The notes under the pieces were generated by a model. That model did no database searches. It worked only from the letters and a program-made list of their open reading frames with translations, and was not told the origin of the DNA. A program made the position numbers and the translations under genes. Positions 1 through 13,456 of a stretch of 64,000 nucleotides of DNA are shown in pieces. The DNA comes from Williamsia muralis NBRC 105860 (GTDB lineage: Bacteria; Actinomycetota; Actinomycetes; Mycobacteriales; Mycobacteriaceae): contig NZ_BDAP01000007.1 in assembly GCF_001598915.1 (NCBI RefSeq), positions 179,443-243,442 on the forward strand, written 5' to 3'. How positions within the stretch are numbered: position 1 is the first letter of the stretch; every line of letters begins with the position of its first letter.

Positions 1-558
1 TTTGCGAGGGCGGGTGAAGTGCACGCCGTCGGCGAAGTAGTTGGCCGCCGAACCTGCGAACCGGCCGGCGAAACGGGTGCAGATACAGGCTTGATAGACC
101 TCACCGGCACGGATGGCCTCGAGGCACTGCGCAATGGCCTCCACGTGTGGTCGCTGCGCGGGCGGCTGCCAGGTGACCGACCATGTCCGGCTGTGATGCT
201 CGCCGAGACTGGCGCGTACCCAGTCCGGACACTCCTGACCGTTCAGCGACGTCCACCACCAGCTGCCCGTCCGGTCGAGTTCGAGCACATTGTCGGTCTC
301 ACCGCCGGCAGCGGGAGGCAACGGATTCTCGCTGACGCGATCCGGGAAACCCTGGTAGCCGAACCAGAACCCTTGCGGGTCATCGGGTATCGGGACTCCG
401 GCCCGAAGGTCGATCGACGGAGCGATGACGGCATCGGAGTCGAGCCAATCGCCGATCAGCGCCGCCGGACCGGGTATCCCGAGCCGCCGGGTGTGGAAGT
501 CCAGGGCGCGCACCACATCAGACGCCGAACCCGGACCGAGTTCAACGCTTCGCAACAC
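1..558 (-). CDS. pabB: Aminodeoxychorismate synthase component I (PabB), 5' part only
   Basis: Component I of aminodeoxychorismate synthase converts chorismate with amide nitrogen to 4-amino-4-deoxychorismate for folate synthesis. The reading frame is open from a GTG at 558 to the window edge and gives the first 186 residues. Residues 144-161 read QCLEAIRAGEVYQACICT, the conserved entry to the chorismate-binding domain of PabB/TrpE enzymes; most of the catalytic domain lies beyond the edge. It starts 20 bp after the metG stop on the same strand, so the two are probably cotranscribed, as pabB and metG are neighbours in M. tuberculosis (Rv1005c and Rv1007c). The start could also be the TTG one codon later. 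Anthranilate synthase is the main alternative, but the metG context favours PabB. Confidence 0.82.
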   Translation of the reverse strand, partial: MLRSVELGPGSASDVVRALDFHTRRLGIPGPAALIGDWLDSDAVIAPSIDLRAGVPIPDDPQGFWFGYQGFPDRVSENPLPPAAGGETDNVLELDRTGSWWWTSLNGQECPDWVRASLGEHHSRTWSVTWQPPAQRPHVEAIAQCLEAIRAGEVYQACICTRFAGRFAGSAANYFADGVHFTRPRK

Positions 559-578
559 CAGTCCGCGCCCTGATCTCG

Positions 579-2132
579 TCAGCTCTTGGGGAGTTCGTAC
601 CGGGGGAAGACGGGCGTCGGTTTCGGAAGCGCCGTTCCGGCGGTCAACCGCTCTCCGATGGACTCGAAAGTGCGCGAATCCTGCTTCACGGCAAGGAGAT
701 CGAGAAGCGTGCCGGTTGATTCCGGCATGGCCGGCTGTGCCAGCAGCGTGGTGATCCGAACTACCTCCGCGCAGACGTACAGCACGGTGCCGGTGCGTTC
801 GAGGTCTGTCTTCGCGAGCTTCCACGGCTGTTCGACGGAGATGTACTTGTTGGTGTCGCCCAGCACCTCCCAGATCACCTCGAGCGCGGTGTGGATGGCT
901 TGCTGATCCATTTCCGTGCGCACGCGAGCGAGCAGGCCGTCGGCCTTGTCCAGCAACGTGGTGTCGGCGTCGGTGAGGGCGGCGGGTGCCGGCAGGACAC
1001 CATCGAAGTACTTGCCGACCATGGACAGTGTCCGCTGGGCGAGGTTGCCGAGCTCGTTCGCCAGGTCGGCGTTGACCCGCGCGATGATGGCCTCGTGACT
1101 GTAGGACCCGTCCTGTCCGAACGGCACCTCGCGCAGGCAGAAGAAGCGGATGGGGTCGAGACCGAACTCGTTCACCAGCACGTACGGGTCGACGACATTG
1201 CCGATCGATTTGCTCATCTTCTCGCCGCTGTTGAGCAGGAATCCGTGCGCGTACACACGTTTGGGCAGTTCGATGCCGGCGCTCATCAGAAAAGCAGGCC
1301 AGTACACACAGTGGAACCGGATGATGTCCTTGCCGATGATGTGCAGATCGGCGGGCCAGAACTTCTTCCATCGCTCCGAGTCGGTGTCGGGGTAGCCCGC
1401 AGCGGTGATGTAGTTGGTCAGCGCGTCGACCCAGACGTACATGACGTGGTCGTCGTGACCGGGGACCTGCACGCCCCAGTCGAAGGTGGTGCGCGACACC
1501 GACAGATCGCGCAGACCGCCGCGGACAAAGCTCGACACCTCGTTACGGCGGGTTCCGGGACCGATGAATTCCGGGTGCTTCTCGTAGAGTTCGAGCAGTT
1601 TGTCCTGGTAGGCGGACAGCCGGAAGAAGTACGCCTCTTCTTCGGTCCACTCCACCGGCGTCTGGGTTTCGGTCGAGACCCTCGTACCGTCGTCGTTCAC
1701 GGTGGTGTCCGACTCGGAGTAGAAGGCCTCATCCCGGATCGAGTACCAACCCGAGTACTTGTCGAGGTAGATGTCGCCATTGGCGACCATTCGTTCCCAG
1801 ATGGCCTGCGACGCGACATGGTGGTCGGTGTCCGTGGTCCGGATGAACCGGTCGAAGCTGCTACCGAGGGTTTCCTGCAAGGTGCGGAACGCTGCGGAGT
1901 TCCGATCGGCGAGGGCCCGGGTCTCGATGCCTTCTTTCTCGGCGGTCTGCTGCATCTTCTGGCCGTGCTCGTCGGTGCCGGTGACGAACAGCACGTCGTA
2001 GCCGTCGAGTCGTTTGAATCGGGCGATGGCGTCCGCAGCGATGTACTCGTACGCGTGCCCGATGTGTGGTGCCCCGTTGGGGTAAGCGATGGCCGTGGTG
2101 ATGTAAAACGGCGGTTTCGATGCAGAAGCCAT
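579..2132 (-). CDS. metG: Methionyl-tRNA synthetase
   Basis: Class I aminoacyl-tRNA synthetase that charges tRNA-Met with methionine in the cytosol, 517 residues. The HIGH signature is seen as HIGH at residues 23-26 within [13 protein letters not shown], and the KMSKS loop is at 305-309. The connective region around residues 120-150 lacks CxxC zinc knuckles, which places it in the short zinc-free group found in mycobacteria, and there is no C-terminal EMAP-like dimerisation domain. The ATG start precedes the conserved beta strand [12 protein letters not shown]. It is followed on the same strand by pabB after 20 bp. Essential gene; the product assignment is secure. Confidence 0.97.
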   Translation of the reverse strand: MASASKPPFYITTAIAYPNGAPHIGHAYEYIAADAIARFKRLDGYDVLFVTGTDEHGQKMQQTAEKEGIETRALADRNSAAFRTLQETLGSSFDRFIRTTDTDHHVASQAIWERMVANGDIYLDKYSGWYSIRDEAFYSESDTTVNDDGTRVSTETQTPVEWTEEEAYFFRLSAYQDKLLELYEKHPEFIGPGTRRNEVSSFVRGGLRDLSVSRTTFDWGVQVPGHDDHVMYVWVDALTNYITAAGYPDTDSERWKKFWPADLHIIGKDIIRFHCVYWPAFLMSAGIELPKRVYAHGFLLNSGEKMSKSIGNVVDPYVLVNEFGLDPIRFFCLREVPFGQDGSYSHEAIIARVNADLANELGNLAQRTLSMVGKYFDGVLPAPAALTDADTTLLDKADGLLARVRTEMDQQAIHTALEVIWEVLGDTNKYISVEQPWKLAKTDLERTGTVLYVCAEVVRITTLLAQPAMPESTGTLLDLLAVKQDSRTFESIGERLTAGTALPKPTPVFPRYELPKS

Positions 2133-2202
2133 GGTGGGTGACAGCTTATCGCCGATGTGTACAGGCCATCACCGGGCCTAACCGGCTCATCTCACTGCTC
2201 GG

Positions 2203-3579
2203 TCAGCGCGACTGTGGCGTCTGGTAGACGTCCGGGATGCCGTCGTGGTTGTCATCGACGCTTTCTTCAGCACAGATGGCTCGGTAGTGCCGATTGCGGA
2301 TGCGCAGCAGGACGGCCGCGAGTACAGCGGCCAGCAGTGACCCGGTGAGCACGCCGATCTTCACGTGTTCGTCGCGTTCGGAGCCGATGCCGTAGGCCAG
2401 GTCGCCGATGAGCAGGGACACGGTGAATCCGATACCGGCCAGCATCGCGATGCCGAGGACATCGATCCAGCGAATCGCCGTGTCGAGGCTCGCGCGGGTG
2501 AAGGCCGACAGCAGTCGGGTGGTGCCGAAGATCCCCAGCGGCTTACCCAGGACAAGTCCGGCGATGATGCCCAGTGCGATCGGATCTCGCAGGGCGTCGG
2601 TGAACCCGGACAGACCGCCGATGGCGACGCCCGCGGCGAAGAACGCGAACACTGGGACCGCGAAGCCGGCGGAGATGGGCCTGATCCGGTGCTCGAAGTG
2701 TTCGGCGAGGCCGGGCCCTGCGTCGGGGCCTCCGGCTGCCTTGCTGCGGATCACCGGAACGGTGAACCCGAGGAGCACGCCGGCCACGGTTGCGTGGATG
2801 CCCGATTCGTGTACAAACGCCCACGTCAACGCGGCGAGTGGGAGGAGGACCCACCAGGACCGGATGCGTCGCTGAACACAGACCGCGAACAAGGCGAGCG
2901 GCAGCACCGCGAGCGCAAGCGCTCCCACGTTGACGTCCTCGGTGTAGAACACCGCGATGACGGTGATCGCGAGTAGGTCGTCGACAACGGCGAGGGTCAA
3001 CAGGAACGTGCGTAGCGCGGAAGGCAGATGGGTGGAGATGACGGCCAGCACCGCGACAGCGAAGGCGATGTCGGTGGCCGTGGGGATGGCCCACCCTTCG
3101 ACGGCGCCGTCGCCGGCCGGCAGGGTGATGGCCACGAAGATCGCTGCGGGCACCACCATCCCGCCGACGGCCGCGGCGATCGGGAGCGCGGCACGCGCAG
3201 GATTGCGGAGATCGCCGGCGACGAACTCCCGTTTGAGTTCGAGGCCCACGACGAAGAAGAAGATGGCGAGCAGCCCGTCGGCCGCCCAGGTCGCCAGACT
3301 GAGGTCGAGATGCAGCCCAAGCGCGTCCGACCCGACGGTCGTCTCACCCAGCGAGGTGTAGGCATCGGACCACGGGGAGTTCGCCCACACCAGCGCTATC
3401 ACCGTGGCGACCAGTAGCAAGGCCCCGCCGACGGTCTCTTTTCGGAGAATCGACGAGACCCGTGATACCTCCGACCACGATCCCCGGGCGAACATGGGGA
3501 GGGCGGGTCCCCGCGAGGGTGGCCCGGCCGAACCTGGCGGTGTCGGGCCGGTGGGCTCGGGAGCTTGGTTGTCAGACAA
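2203..3579 (-). CDS. nhaA: Na+/H+ antiporter NhaA
   Basis: Inner-membrane sodium/proton exchanger for pH and sodium homeostasis. The protein is rich in hydrophobic segments. It carries GLELKREF at residues 112-119 and the pair of ion-binding aspartates in [10 protein letters not shown] (Asp200, Asp201), the NhaA hallmark. A TTG start at 3579 is preferred because AGAGGT lies about 6-10 bases upstream and the product begins [11 protein letters not shown]; the frame stays open to 3666, but that extension reads as non-conserved arginine/histidine-rich sequence. This gives 458 residues, about 70 longer than E. coli NhaA, mostly through a proline-rich N-terminus and an acidic C-terminal tail. It is divergent from the gene at 3762. 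In M. tuberculosis this interval lacks nhaA, so this looks like a lineage-specific insertion between metG and tatD. Confidence 0.94.
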   Translation of the reverse strand: MSDNQAPEPTGPTPPGSAGPPSRGPALPMFARGSWSEVSRVSSILRKETVGGALLLVATVIALVWANSPWSDAYTSLGETTVGSDALGLHLDLSLATWAADGLLAIFFFVVGLELKREFVAGDLRNPARAALPIAAAVGGMVVPAAIFVAITLPAGDGAVEGWAIPTATDIAFAVAVLAVISTHLPSALRTFLLTLAVVDDLLAITVIAVFYTEDVNVGALALAVLPLALFAVCVQRRIRSWWVLLPLAALTWAFVHESGIHATVAGVLLGFTVPVIRSKAAGGPDAGPGLAEHFEHRIRPISAGFAVPVFAFFAAGVAIGGLSGFTDALRDPIALGIIAGLVLGKPLGIFGTTRLLSAFTRASLDTAIRWIDVLGIAMLAGIGFTVSLLIGDLAYGIGSERDEHVKIGVLTGSLLAAVLAAVLLRIRNRHYRAICAEESVDDNHDGIPDVYQTPQSR

Positions 3580-3761
3580 CGGGATACCTCTAATCTGTCG
3601 GTGATGACATGACACGGCACGCAGATGTCTTACGCGTTGCACGTGGCCGACCAGACTTCCCGGCACTCCTGGGGAATCACCTTACAAGGTCTGTACAGGC
3701 TCTGCTGACAGCTCAGTGCGCATCGCCGTCCCCGTCCCCGCTCCGCGATCTAGGGTGAGTC

Positions 3762-4169
3762 GTGGCCGTCTCCGACCCGAAACAGTTGTTCGCCAGTGCA
3801 CCCGTCGCCCGACTGGGTACGGTGTCCGCCGACCACCGACCCCATGTGGTCCCGGTGGTGTTCGCCGTGGCCGGCGATGTGATCTATACCGCGGTCGACG
3901 GCAAGCCGAAGTCCGGTAGACCCTTGCGGCGCTTGTCGAACATCGCCGAATGCCCGGAGGTCAGTCTGGTGGTGGATCACTACGAGGACGACTGGAGCCG
4001 ACTGTGGTGGGTGCGGGCCGACGGGTGTGCCCGCGTTCACGAAAGCGGCCCCGAAGTTCAGCACGCATTGCTGATGCTGCGTGCCAAATACCCGCAGTAT
4101 CAGACTGTTTCGCTCGACGGTCCGGTGATCGCCGTCACCGTGCGGCGTTGGAGTTCGTGGACCGGCTGA
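3762..4169 (+). CDS. PPOX-class F420-dependent oxidoreductase, Rv0121 type
   Basis: A 135-residue single-domain split-barrel flavin/deazaflavin protein. It opens with [25 protein letters not shown], read here as the FDOR/PPOX barrel strand pattern (first strand RLGTVS, then PHVVPVVF). Tryptophans near the middle ([13 protein letters not shown]) match the short F420 family typified by Rv0121c. Such proteins use F420H2 to reduce unsaturated small molecules, but the substrate is unknown. GTG start at 3762. The last 35 bp overlap the 3' end of the convergent hydrolase gene, which may couple their transcript ends. Confidence 0.8.
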   Translation: MAVSDPKQLFASAPVARLGTVSADHRPHVVPVVFAVAGDVIYTAVDGKPKSGRPLRRLSNIAECPEVSLVVDHYEDDWSRLWWVRADGCARVHESGPEVQHALLMLRAKYPQYQTVSLDGPVIAVTVRRWSSWTG

Positions 4170-5067
4170 AGTTGGCCACCAACTCGGAGATGAACTGAGG
4201 CCAGAGCGGTTCGGGCAGATCATGGCCCATGCCGTCGATCAACACGAGCTTGGAACCCTTGATCGCCCGCGCGATGGCCTTGCCGCCTGACGGGCGCATC
4301 AGCCCGTCTGCCTTACCGTGGATCACCACGGTTGGTGCCGTGATCGCGGTGGTGTACTTCTTCAGGCTTCCGGTTCCCATCACCGCGCAGGTCTGACGCA
4401 CCACGCCGGCGGGGTCGTGCGCGCGGTCGTACGCTGCGGTCGACCGTCGCAGGGCCTCGTCCCAGCTGAGTTCGTACTTCGGGCTGCCGATGGCCCGGAT
4501 CGCCTTGGCTGCGTTCTCGATGTAGGCCTCGCGGGTGGCGCCTTTTCCGGGTCCGGACAGCAGCGCCCACAATTTGCGAGGATCCGGAGGTGGCAGGAAG
4601 GCTTCGTTGGTGCTGGAGAAGAAGATCGCCAGCGAGAGCACCCGCTCGGGGTGTCGGCCCGCGAGGACCTGGGCGATCATGCCACCCATCGATCCGCCGA
4701 CCACGTGCGCCTTATCGATCTCGAGGGTGTCGAGCAGTCCCACGGCGTCCTGCGCCATGTCCACGAGGGTGTAGGGGACATCGCTGGGAAGACCGAGTTG
4801 GTGGCGGGCCATCCTGGTGAGCATCGAACCGCCGACGCGTACGCCGTCGAGATGCGTCGAGAGGCCGATGTCCCGGTTGTCGAAGCGGATCACCCGGTAA
4901 CCCCTGGCGGCGATGGACTCACAGAAAGCGGTCTGCCAGAACGTCAACTGCGCGCTGAGACCCATGATCAGCAGTACGGCCGGATCGTTCGGGTCACCCA
5001 TGTCCTCGTAAGCGATCGTGATGTCGCCGACCTGCGCCGTGCCTACCCGGTTCTCGATCTCACTCAT
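4135..5067 (-). CDS. Alpha/beta hydrolase
   Basis: A 310-residue alpha/beta-hydrolase-fold enzyme. The nucleophile elbow is GGSMGG with Ser126; the likely acid is Asp254 in HGKADGL and the base His282 in GMGHDLP. The oxyanion strand VLLIMGLS and the [10 protein letters not shown] loop are typical of the haloperoxidase/esterase branch often called RdmC-like in mycobacteria. An ATG at 5067 is chosen because AAGG lies 8 bases upstream; a GTG two codons earlier is possible but sits too close to that site. No signal peptide. The substrate cannot be told from sequence. Its 3' end overlaps the convergent F420-type gene. Confidence 0.88.
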   Translation of the reverse strand: MSEIENRVGTAQVGDITIAYEDMGDPNDPAVLLIMGLSAQLTFWQTAFCESIAARGYRVIRFDNRDIGLSTHLDGVRVGGSMLTRMARHQLGLPSDVPYTLVDMAQDAVGLLDTLEIDKAHVVGGSMGGMIAQVLAGRHPERVLSLAIFFSSTNEAFLPPPDPRKLWALLSGPGKGATREAYIENAAKAIRAIGSPKYELSWDEALRRSTAAYDRAHDPAGVVRQTCAVMGTGSLKKYTTAITAPTVVIHGKADGLMRPSGGKAIARAIKGSKLVLIDGMGHDLPEPLWPQFISELVANFSRSTNSNAAR

Positions 5068-5077
5068 CGTCACGACC

Positions 5078-5593
5078 TTAGTACCCGGCCCCGCGGGCGG
5101 AGGGTGAAGTCTCGCTGTCGGACCGCAAGGATTTCGCGTAGCAGCGGCTCAACGGGCTGCCCGCGTAGTGGCCGTAGTTTTCGATGAGGGAGTACCCCAA
5201 CGACTCGTACAGCGCCATCGCCTCCGGCTGGCGGGTGCCGGTCTCGAGCCGGACCACGTCTGTCCCACGTGTGTTCGCCCGATGCTCGAGTGCGTTCATC
5301 AGTGACCGCGCCACGCCTCGCCCGCGCTGCCCGGGCTCGACGTACAGCCGCTTGACCTCGTCGAGTCCAGGGCGCACACCGATCAAGACGACCACACCAA
5401 CCGCTACTCCGTCGACAACGGCCACGAAGTGGTCGCCGGTCGTGGGAAGGGGTTCGAGCTCCACGTCACCGGGGTAGCGGACATTCAGCTCGGCGACGGC
5501 AACGGCGACCAAGCGCTGCACATCGAAGTCGTCGGCCGGCCGGGTCTCGATGTCCGTCCGGGTCCCGCCATTGCGGCCCATGTCCATATCCAT
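5078..5593 (-). CDS. GNAT family N-acetyltransferase
   Basis: A GCN5-related acetyltransferase of about 171 residues. The acetyl-CoA loop is visible as KRLYVEPGQRGRGVARSLM, with Q/RxxGxG/A, followed by VRLETGTRQPEAMALYESLGY, the beta6-alpha4 region that places the acceptor. The start is uncertain: ATG codons occur at 5593, 5587 and 5581, and a GTG at 5620; none has a good ribosome binding site. It lies 10 bp upstream of the alpha/beta hydrolase on the same strand, so the two are likely an operon, and is divergent from the PhzF gene. The acceptor substrate is unknown. Confidence 0.82.
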   Translation of the reverse strand: MDMDMGRNGGTRTDIETRPADDFDVQRLVAVAVAELNVRYPGDVELEPLPTTGDHFVAVVDGVAVGVVVLIGVRPGLDEVKRLYVEPGQRGRGVARSLMNALEHRANTRGTDVVRLETGTRQPEAMALYESLGYSLIENYGHYAGSPLSRCYAKSLRSDSETSPSARGAGY

Positions 5594-5629
5594 TGGAAAA
5601 CGGTAAATCGACCAGGGCACAATTCACAC

Positions 5630-6478
5630 ATGCCCCTGCGCCCCTTCCAGCAAGTCGACGTCTTCGTGTCCGGATCCCTCTCGGGGAACGCTGTCGCCGT
5701 CGTCTTCGACGCCGACGGCTTGACCGATGCGTCGATGGCGGCCTTCGCGAACTGGACGAATCTGGCGGAGACGACGTTCTTCCAGACCCCCGACGACCCG
5801 GCGGCGGACTACAAGCTGCGCATCTTCACCACCGCCGAAGAGCTACCGTTTGCCGGCCACCCCACCCTCGGGTCAGCCCACGCCTGGATGCGTGCGGGTG
5901 GAGTCCCCAAGGGCGACAACATCGTTCAGGAGTGCGGCGCCGGGCTGGTCACGATCAGGTCCGACGGTGACCGCCTGGCTTTCGCGAGTCCTCCGCTGGT
6001 CCGGTCGGGGGCTGTCGACAACTCGGATCTGGCCACGATCCACAAAGCCCTGGACCTCGCGCCGTCCGATGTGGTCGCCTCGAACTGGGTGGACAACGGG
6101 CCACGGTGGATCGGCCTGATGCTCACCTCCGCGCAGCGAGTACTCGATGTCCGACCGAATTTTGATGCACTCGGGTCGCTCAACGTCGGTGTGATCGGCC
6201 CGTATCGGGGAGATGTGCCCATGCCCGCCGATCGGCCGGATTTCGAGGTCCGGGCGTTCATCCCGGGGGTCGCCGCGCCTGAGGATCCGGTGACGGGGAG
6301 CCTCAATGCCGGCCTCGCGACGTGGCTGCGCGGTGAGCAACAGGTACCGGCGTCGTACGTGGCCTCGCAGGGGACCGTCCTCGGCCGGGCGGGCCGGGTC
6401 TACATCGACGATGACGGCACCGACATCTGGGTCGGTGGCCGCAGTGCCACCGTCATCAGCGGCGAGGTGGACCTGTAG
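5630..6478 (+). CDS. PhzF family phenazine-biosynthesis-like isomerase
   Basis: A 282-residue PhzF-family protein (DapF fold). The N-terminus QVDVFVSGSLSGNAVAVVF and the segments NLAETTFF, ELPFAGHPTLGSAHAW and DPVTGSLNAGLATWL are the conserved PhzF signatures; the Glu in NLAETTF aligns with the PhzF catalytic Glu45. Most family members in non-producers have no known substrate, and no phenazine gene is nearby, so phenazine synthesis is not implied. The ATG at 5630 precedes the conserved strand; the reading frame runs further upstream into the acetyltransferase but without conserved sequence. It ends 2 bp before tatD. Confidence 0.86.
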   Translation: MPLRPFQQVDVFVSGSLSGNAVAVVFDADGLTDASMAAFANWTNLAETTFFQTPDDPAADYKLRIFTTAEELPFAGHPTLGSAHAWMRAGGVPKGDNIVQECGAGLVTIRSDGDRLAFASPPLVRSGAVDNSDLATIHKALDLAPSDVVASNWVDNGPRWIGLMLTSAQRVLDVRPNFDALGSLNVGVIGPYRGDVPMPADRPDFEVRAFIPGVAAPEDPVTGSLNAGLATWLRGEQQVPASYVASQGTVLGRAGRVYIDDDGTDIWVGGRSATVISGEVDL

Positions 6479-6480
6479 CG

Positions 6481-8603
<2,123 letters not shown>

Positions 8604-8634
8604 CCGCGCAGGCACCCGTTGATCGGGCAGCGCT

Positions 8635-9498
8635 CTGACGAACTCGCCCGCGCTGCTCGGCCCCGTCGAAATCCGGGAACTCGCAGCCGCTCTCGACATC
8701 CGGCCCACCAAGACGCTGGGGCAGAACTTCGTTCACGACGCGAACACCGTGCGGCGGATCGTCGCGGCCTCAGGAGTCGGAGGCGATGACGTCGCCCTGG
8801 AGGTCGGCCCGGGGCTCGGCTCGCTGACCCTGGGGTTGCTCGGCGCGGCACGATCGGTGCTCGCCGTCGAGATCGACCCTCGCCTCGCCGGTCGTCTGCC
8901 CGACACTGTCGCCGACCGCGCGCCCGATCAGGCAGGTGAACTCACCGTTGTCACCGCCGACGCACTGCGGGTCACGGCAGCCGATCTCCCGCATTCGCCC
9001 ACCGCGCTGGTCGCCAACCTCCCGTACAACGTCGCGGTGCCGGTTCTGCTGCACCTGATGTCGGAGTTCCCGAGCATCACCTCGGCCCTGGTGATGGTGC
9101 AACTCGAAGTGGCCCAACGGCTCGCCGCGGGACCAGGTGGCCGCGTCTACGGGGTCCCCAGCGTCAAGGCGCGCTTCTTCGGAGAGGTCGGGCAGGCGGG
9201 AACCGTGGGGCGCAGCGTGTTCTGGCCCGAACCCAAGGTGGAATCCGGACTCGTGCGGATCCGCCGGTACGCCCAGGCGCCGTGGCCGATCGACGAAGTA
9301 CATCGACGTCGGGTGTTCTCGGTGATCGATGCGGCTTTCGCCCAGCGACGCAAGACATTACGTGCCGCCCTCTCGGGACTCGCCGGCTCTGCCGCACAGG
9401 CGGAGAGCATGCTGGTCGCCGCCGGGATCGACCCAGGTCTGCGTGGTGAGCGGCTGGCCATCGAGGACTACGTCGCGCTCGCCGCGCAACTCGATTAG
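8635..9498 (+). CDS. rsmA: 16S rRNA dimethyladenosine transferase RsmA (KsgA)
   Basis: Dimethylates two adjacent adenosines in helix 45 of 16S rRNA late in small-subunit assembly, using S-adenosylmethionine. Conserved parts are KTLGQNF (residues 26-32), [10 protein letters not shown] (from 56) and the target-base motif NLPY. The frame is open only from a stop at 8620-8622, and no ATG, GTG or TTG occurs before a GTG at 8749, which would delete KTLGQNF, a motif needed for substrate binding. A CTG at 8635 (product beginning [16 protein letters not shown]) is therefore the most likely start, although no strong ribosome binding site precedes it. The 3' end reaches the AGGAGG of ispE. Function is secure; the start is not. 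Confidence 0.9.
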   Translation: MTNSPALLGPVEIRELAAALDIRPTKTLGQNFVHDANTVRRIVAASGVGGDDVALEVGPGLGSLTLGLLGAARSVLAVEIDPRLAGRLPDTVADRAPDQAGELTVVTADALRVTAADLPHSPTALVANLPYNVAVPVLLHLMSEFPSITSALVMVQLEVAQRLAAGPGGRVYGVPSVKARFFGEVGQAGTVGRSVFWPEPKVESGLVRIRRYAQAPWPIDEVHRRRVFSVIDAAFAQRRKTLRAALSGLAGSAAQAESMLVAAGIDPGLRGERLAIEDYVALAAQLD

Positions 9499-9513
9499 GA
9501 GGGCCGCATAGAC

Positions 9514-10457
9514 TTGAACACCGTGTTGTCTGTCGTCCCACGCCCCGTCACCGTTCGGGTGCCTGCCAAGGTGAATCTGCACCTGGGGGTGGGTTTGCCG
9601 CGTCGTGACGGCTATCACGAATTGACCACCGTCTTCCAGGCGCTGTCGCTGTCGGACACCATCTCGGTGGTCCCGGCCGACGCATTGTCGATCACCGTCA
9701 CCGGCGACAGCGCCGGCGCGGTACCCCTCGATGCGACCAATCTCGCCTGGCGCGCGGCGGAGCTGATGGCCCGGGTGGCCGGTCGCGAGCCCGCTGTCGC
9801 CATCAGCATCACCAAGGGGATTCCCGTCGCCGGGGGGATGGCCGGGGGAAGCGCGGATGCCGCCGGGACGCTGGTGGCACTGGCACGGTTGTGGCGACTG
9901 GACATCGGTCGCGACAAGATGCGCGACCTCGCGGCCGAACTGGGCAGCGACGTCCCGTTTGCGGTGCGGGGCGGTACCGCACTCGGCACGGGTCGTGGCG
10001 AGAAATTGACCACCGTGCTCTCACGCGGCGAGTACCACTGGGTGCTGGCCGTGGCCAAGGAAGGACTCAGTACCGCCGCCGTGTACCGCGAACTCGATCA
10101 ACTCCGAAAGTCGTACTCCTCGGAAGAGGACACCGGCACCTACACCGAATCGCCCGACGAACTCTTGCAGGCGCTGGCGTCGGGAGACCCCGTGCGCGTG
10201 GCAGCCTTGCTGCACAACGACATGCAACCGGCCGCGCTGTCGATGCGACCGGCGCTACGCAGGACACTGCGCGCTGGCGTCGACGCCGGGGCGCTGGCCG
10301 GAATCGTGTCCGGGTCCGGACCGACCTGCGCGTTCCTGTGTGCCGATGAGACGTCCGCCGTGACCACCGCCGCCGAGTTGTCGGGAGCCGGGGTGTGCCG
10401 CGCAGTCCGGACCGCATCCGGACCGGTTGCCGGCGCCCGCCTGATCGAAGGGGCCGC

Positions 10458-10461
<4 letters not shown>
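9514..10461 (+). CDS. ispE: 4-diphosphocytidyl-2-C-methyl-D-erythritol kinase
   Basis: GHMP-superfamily kinase that phosphorylates CDP-methylerythritol in the non-mevalonate isoprenoid pathway, 315 residues. The substrate Lys lies in [12 protein letters not shown]; the glycine-rich ATP loop is [15 protein letters not shown], and [12 protein letters not shown] follows. The TTG start at 9514 follows a strong AGGAGG that overlaps the rsmA stop, with about 12 bases of spacing; a GTG three codons on is an alternative. The 3' end overlaps the next gene by ATGA. The rsmA-ispE-ABC-F order is typical of Mycobacteriales. Confidence 0.95.
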
Positions 10462-12272
<1,811 letters not shown>

Positions 12273-12285
12273 GAAGGAGGAATCG

Positions 12286-13287
12286 ATGTCGTTCATCCGT
12301 ACACAGGTCTCAGGTGGGGTCGGCGAGATCATCCTCGACCGCCCCAAGGCGCTCAATGCCCTGGACCAGACGATGGTGGACGACATGTTTCCCGTCCTCA
12401 CGGCATGGGCTGACGATCCGGCCATCGAACTCGTGCTGGTCACCTCGGCCAGCGACCGGGCATTTTGCGCGGGTGGCGACATCCGTGCGATCCGGGACGC
12501 CGCCGTTGCCGGCGACCACGCTTCTGTCACAAGGTATTTTAGCGCAGAATACGAGCTGGACCAGCTGATCGCCGAGTACCCCAAGCCTTATGTCGCGCTG
12601 ATCGACGGTGCTGCGATGGGTGGCGGACTCGGCATCAGCGTGCACGGTGAGGTTCGCGTGGTCAGTGAAAAGGCCATGATCGCAATGCCCGAGACGGCAA
12701 TCGGGTTCATCCCGGACATCGGATCCACCTACTTCTTGCCGCGACTGCCTGCCGGCGTCGGGCTCTGGCTGGGCCTCACCGGCGCGCGGGTGGTTGGCGC
12801 GGACGCGGTGGCGCTCGGCCTGGCCACCCACTTCGTGCCCAGCGATCTGTTCGAGGGCCTGGCGGACGACATCCGCTCGGGAGTGCCGCTGGGTCAGGCG
12901 TTGTCAGGACGTGCGGAACCCGTCACCGGGACCGACTTGCCGCTGGCGAAGATCGCCGAGTACTTCAGCGACGACCCGATCGAGGCGATCGTCGGTGGGT
13001 TGCGCGGCGCCGTGGTCGACGAATGGGCCACCGAGATGGTTGCCCTGCTCGACAAGGCATCACCCACCAGCCTGGCCGTGACGGCTGCCATGATCGACCT
13101 CGGTGGCCGCTCAACACTTGATCAGTGCCTCGAACGAGAGCTCAACGCCGCCGAACAGATCACCCGCACTCACGACTTCGCCGAAGGGGTTCGGGCCGTG
13201 CTGGTGGACAAGGATCGAAACCCGCGGTTCGACCCGGCCGACCTCGCCGATGTGGATCCAGCAGTGGTCGCCCGCATCGTCGGCTAG
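12286..13287 (+). CDS. Enoyl-CoA hydratase/isomerase family, 3-hydroxyisobutyryl-CoA hydrolase-like
   Basis: A 333-residue crotonase-fold protein. The oxyanion-hole strands are CAGGDIRAIRDA and DGAAMGGGLGISVHG, and PETAIGFIPDIGSTYFLPRL is the pattern of the ECH_2 subfamily whose characterised members hydrolyse 3-hydroxyisobutyryl-CoA in valine breakdown. Length and the extended C-terminal helices also fit ECH_2 rather than short hydratases. GAAGGAGGA lies just ahead of the ATG at 12286. It follows the ABC-F gene by 13 bp. No other valine gene is nearby. Confidence 0.85.
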   Translation: MSFIRTQVSGGVGEIILDRPKALNALDQTMVDDMFPVLTAWADDPAIELVLVTSASDRAFCAGGDIRAIRDAAVAGDHASVTRYFSAEYELDQLIAEYPKPYVALIDGAAMGGGLGISVHGEVRVVSEKAMIAMPETAIGFIPDIGSTYFLPRLPAGVGLWLGLTGARVVGADAVALGLATHFVPSDLFEGLADDIRSGVPLGQALSGRAEPVTGTDLPLAKIAEYFSDDPIEAIVGGLRGAVVDEWATEMVALLDKASPTSLAVTAAMIDLGGRSTLDQCLERELNAAEQITRTHDFAEGVRAVLVDKDRNPRFDPADLADVDPAVVARIVG

Positions 13288-13411
13288 CGGTCACCTGACC
13301 GGAGGTCGAGTCCGACCCCGCGGCGGTGGGTTGTGCGTGACCATGCTGATTCTGGTCGACCTGGCCATTCGTACAGCGCGGTGACTTCCGGTGCCATACT
13401 CTCGACACCAC

Positions 13412-13433
13412 GAGTGGGTCATCTGACCCACTC
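13412..13433. promoter_or_regulatory. Perfect palindrome, likely TetR operator
   Basis: Two perfect 10-base arms, GAGTGGGTCA (13412-13421) and TGACCCACTC (13424-13433), are separated by TC. The site ends 23 bases before the chosen start of the TetR gene, where an autoregulatory operator would sit. Size and symmetry fit a TetR dimer site. No other role is visible. Confidence 0.7.
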
Positions 13434-13456
13434 ACTCGGTGGCGAAAGGGTGGTCC

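Noticed and set aside
891..2141. Long plus-strand open frame opposite metG
   Set aside because: A mirror of metG codon bias: it encodes low-complexity valine/glycine/arginine-rich sequence with no motif, and metG is certain.
5593..5630. Upstream frame fusing the PhzF gene to the acetyltransferase region
   Set aside because: The extra N-terminal sequence is antisense to the acetyltransferase and lacks conservation; the PhzF domain begins at 5630.
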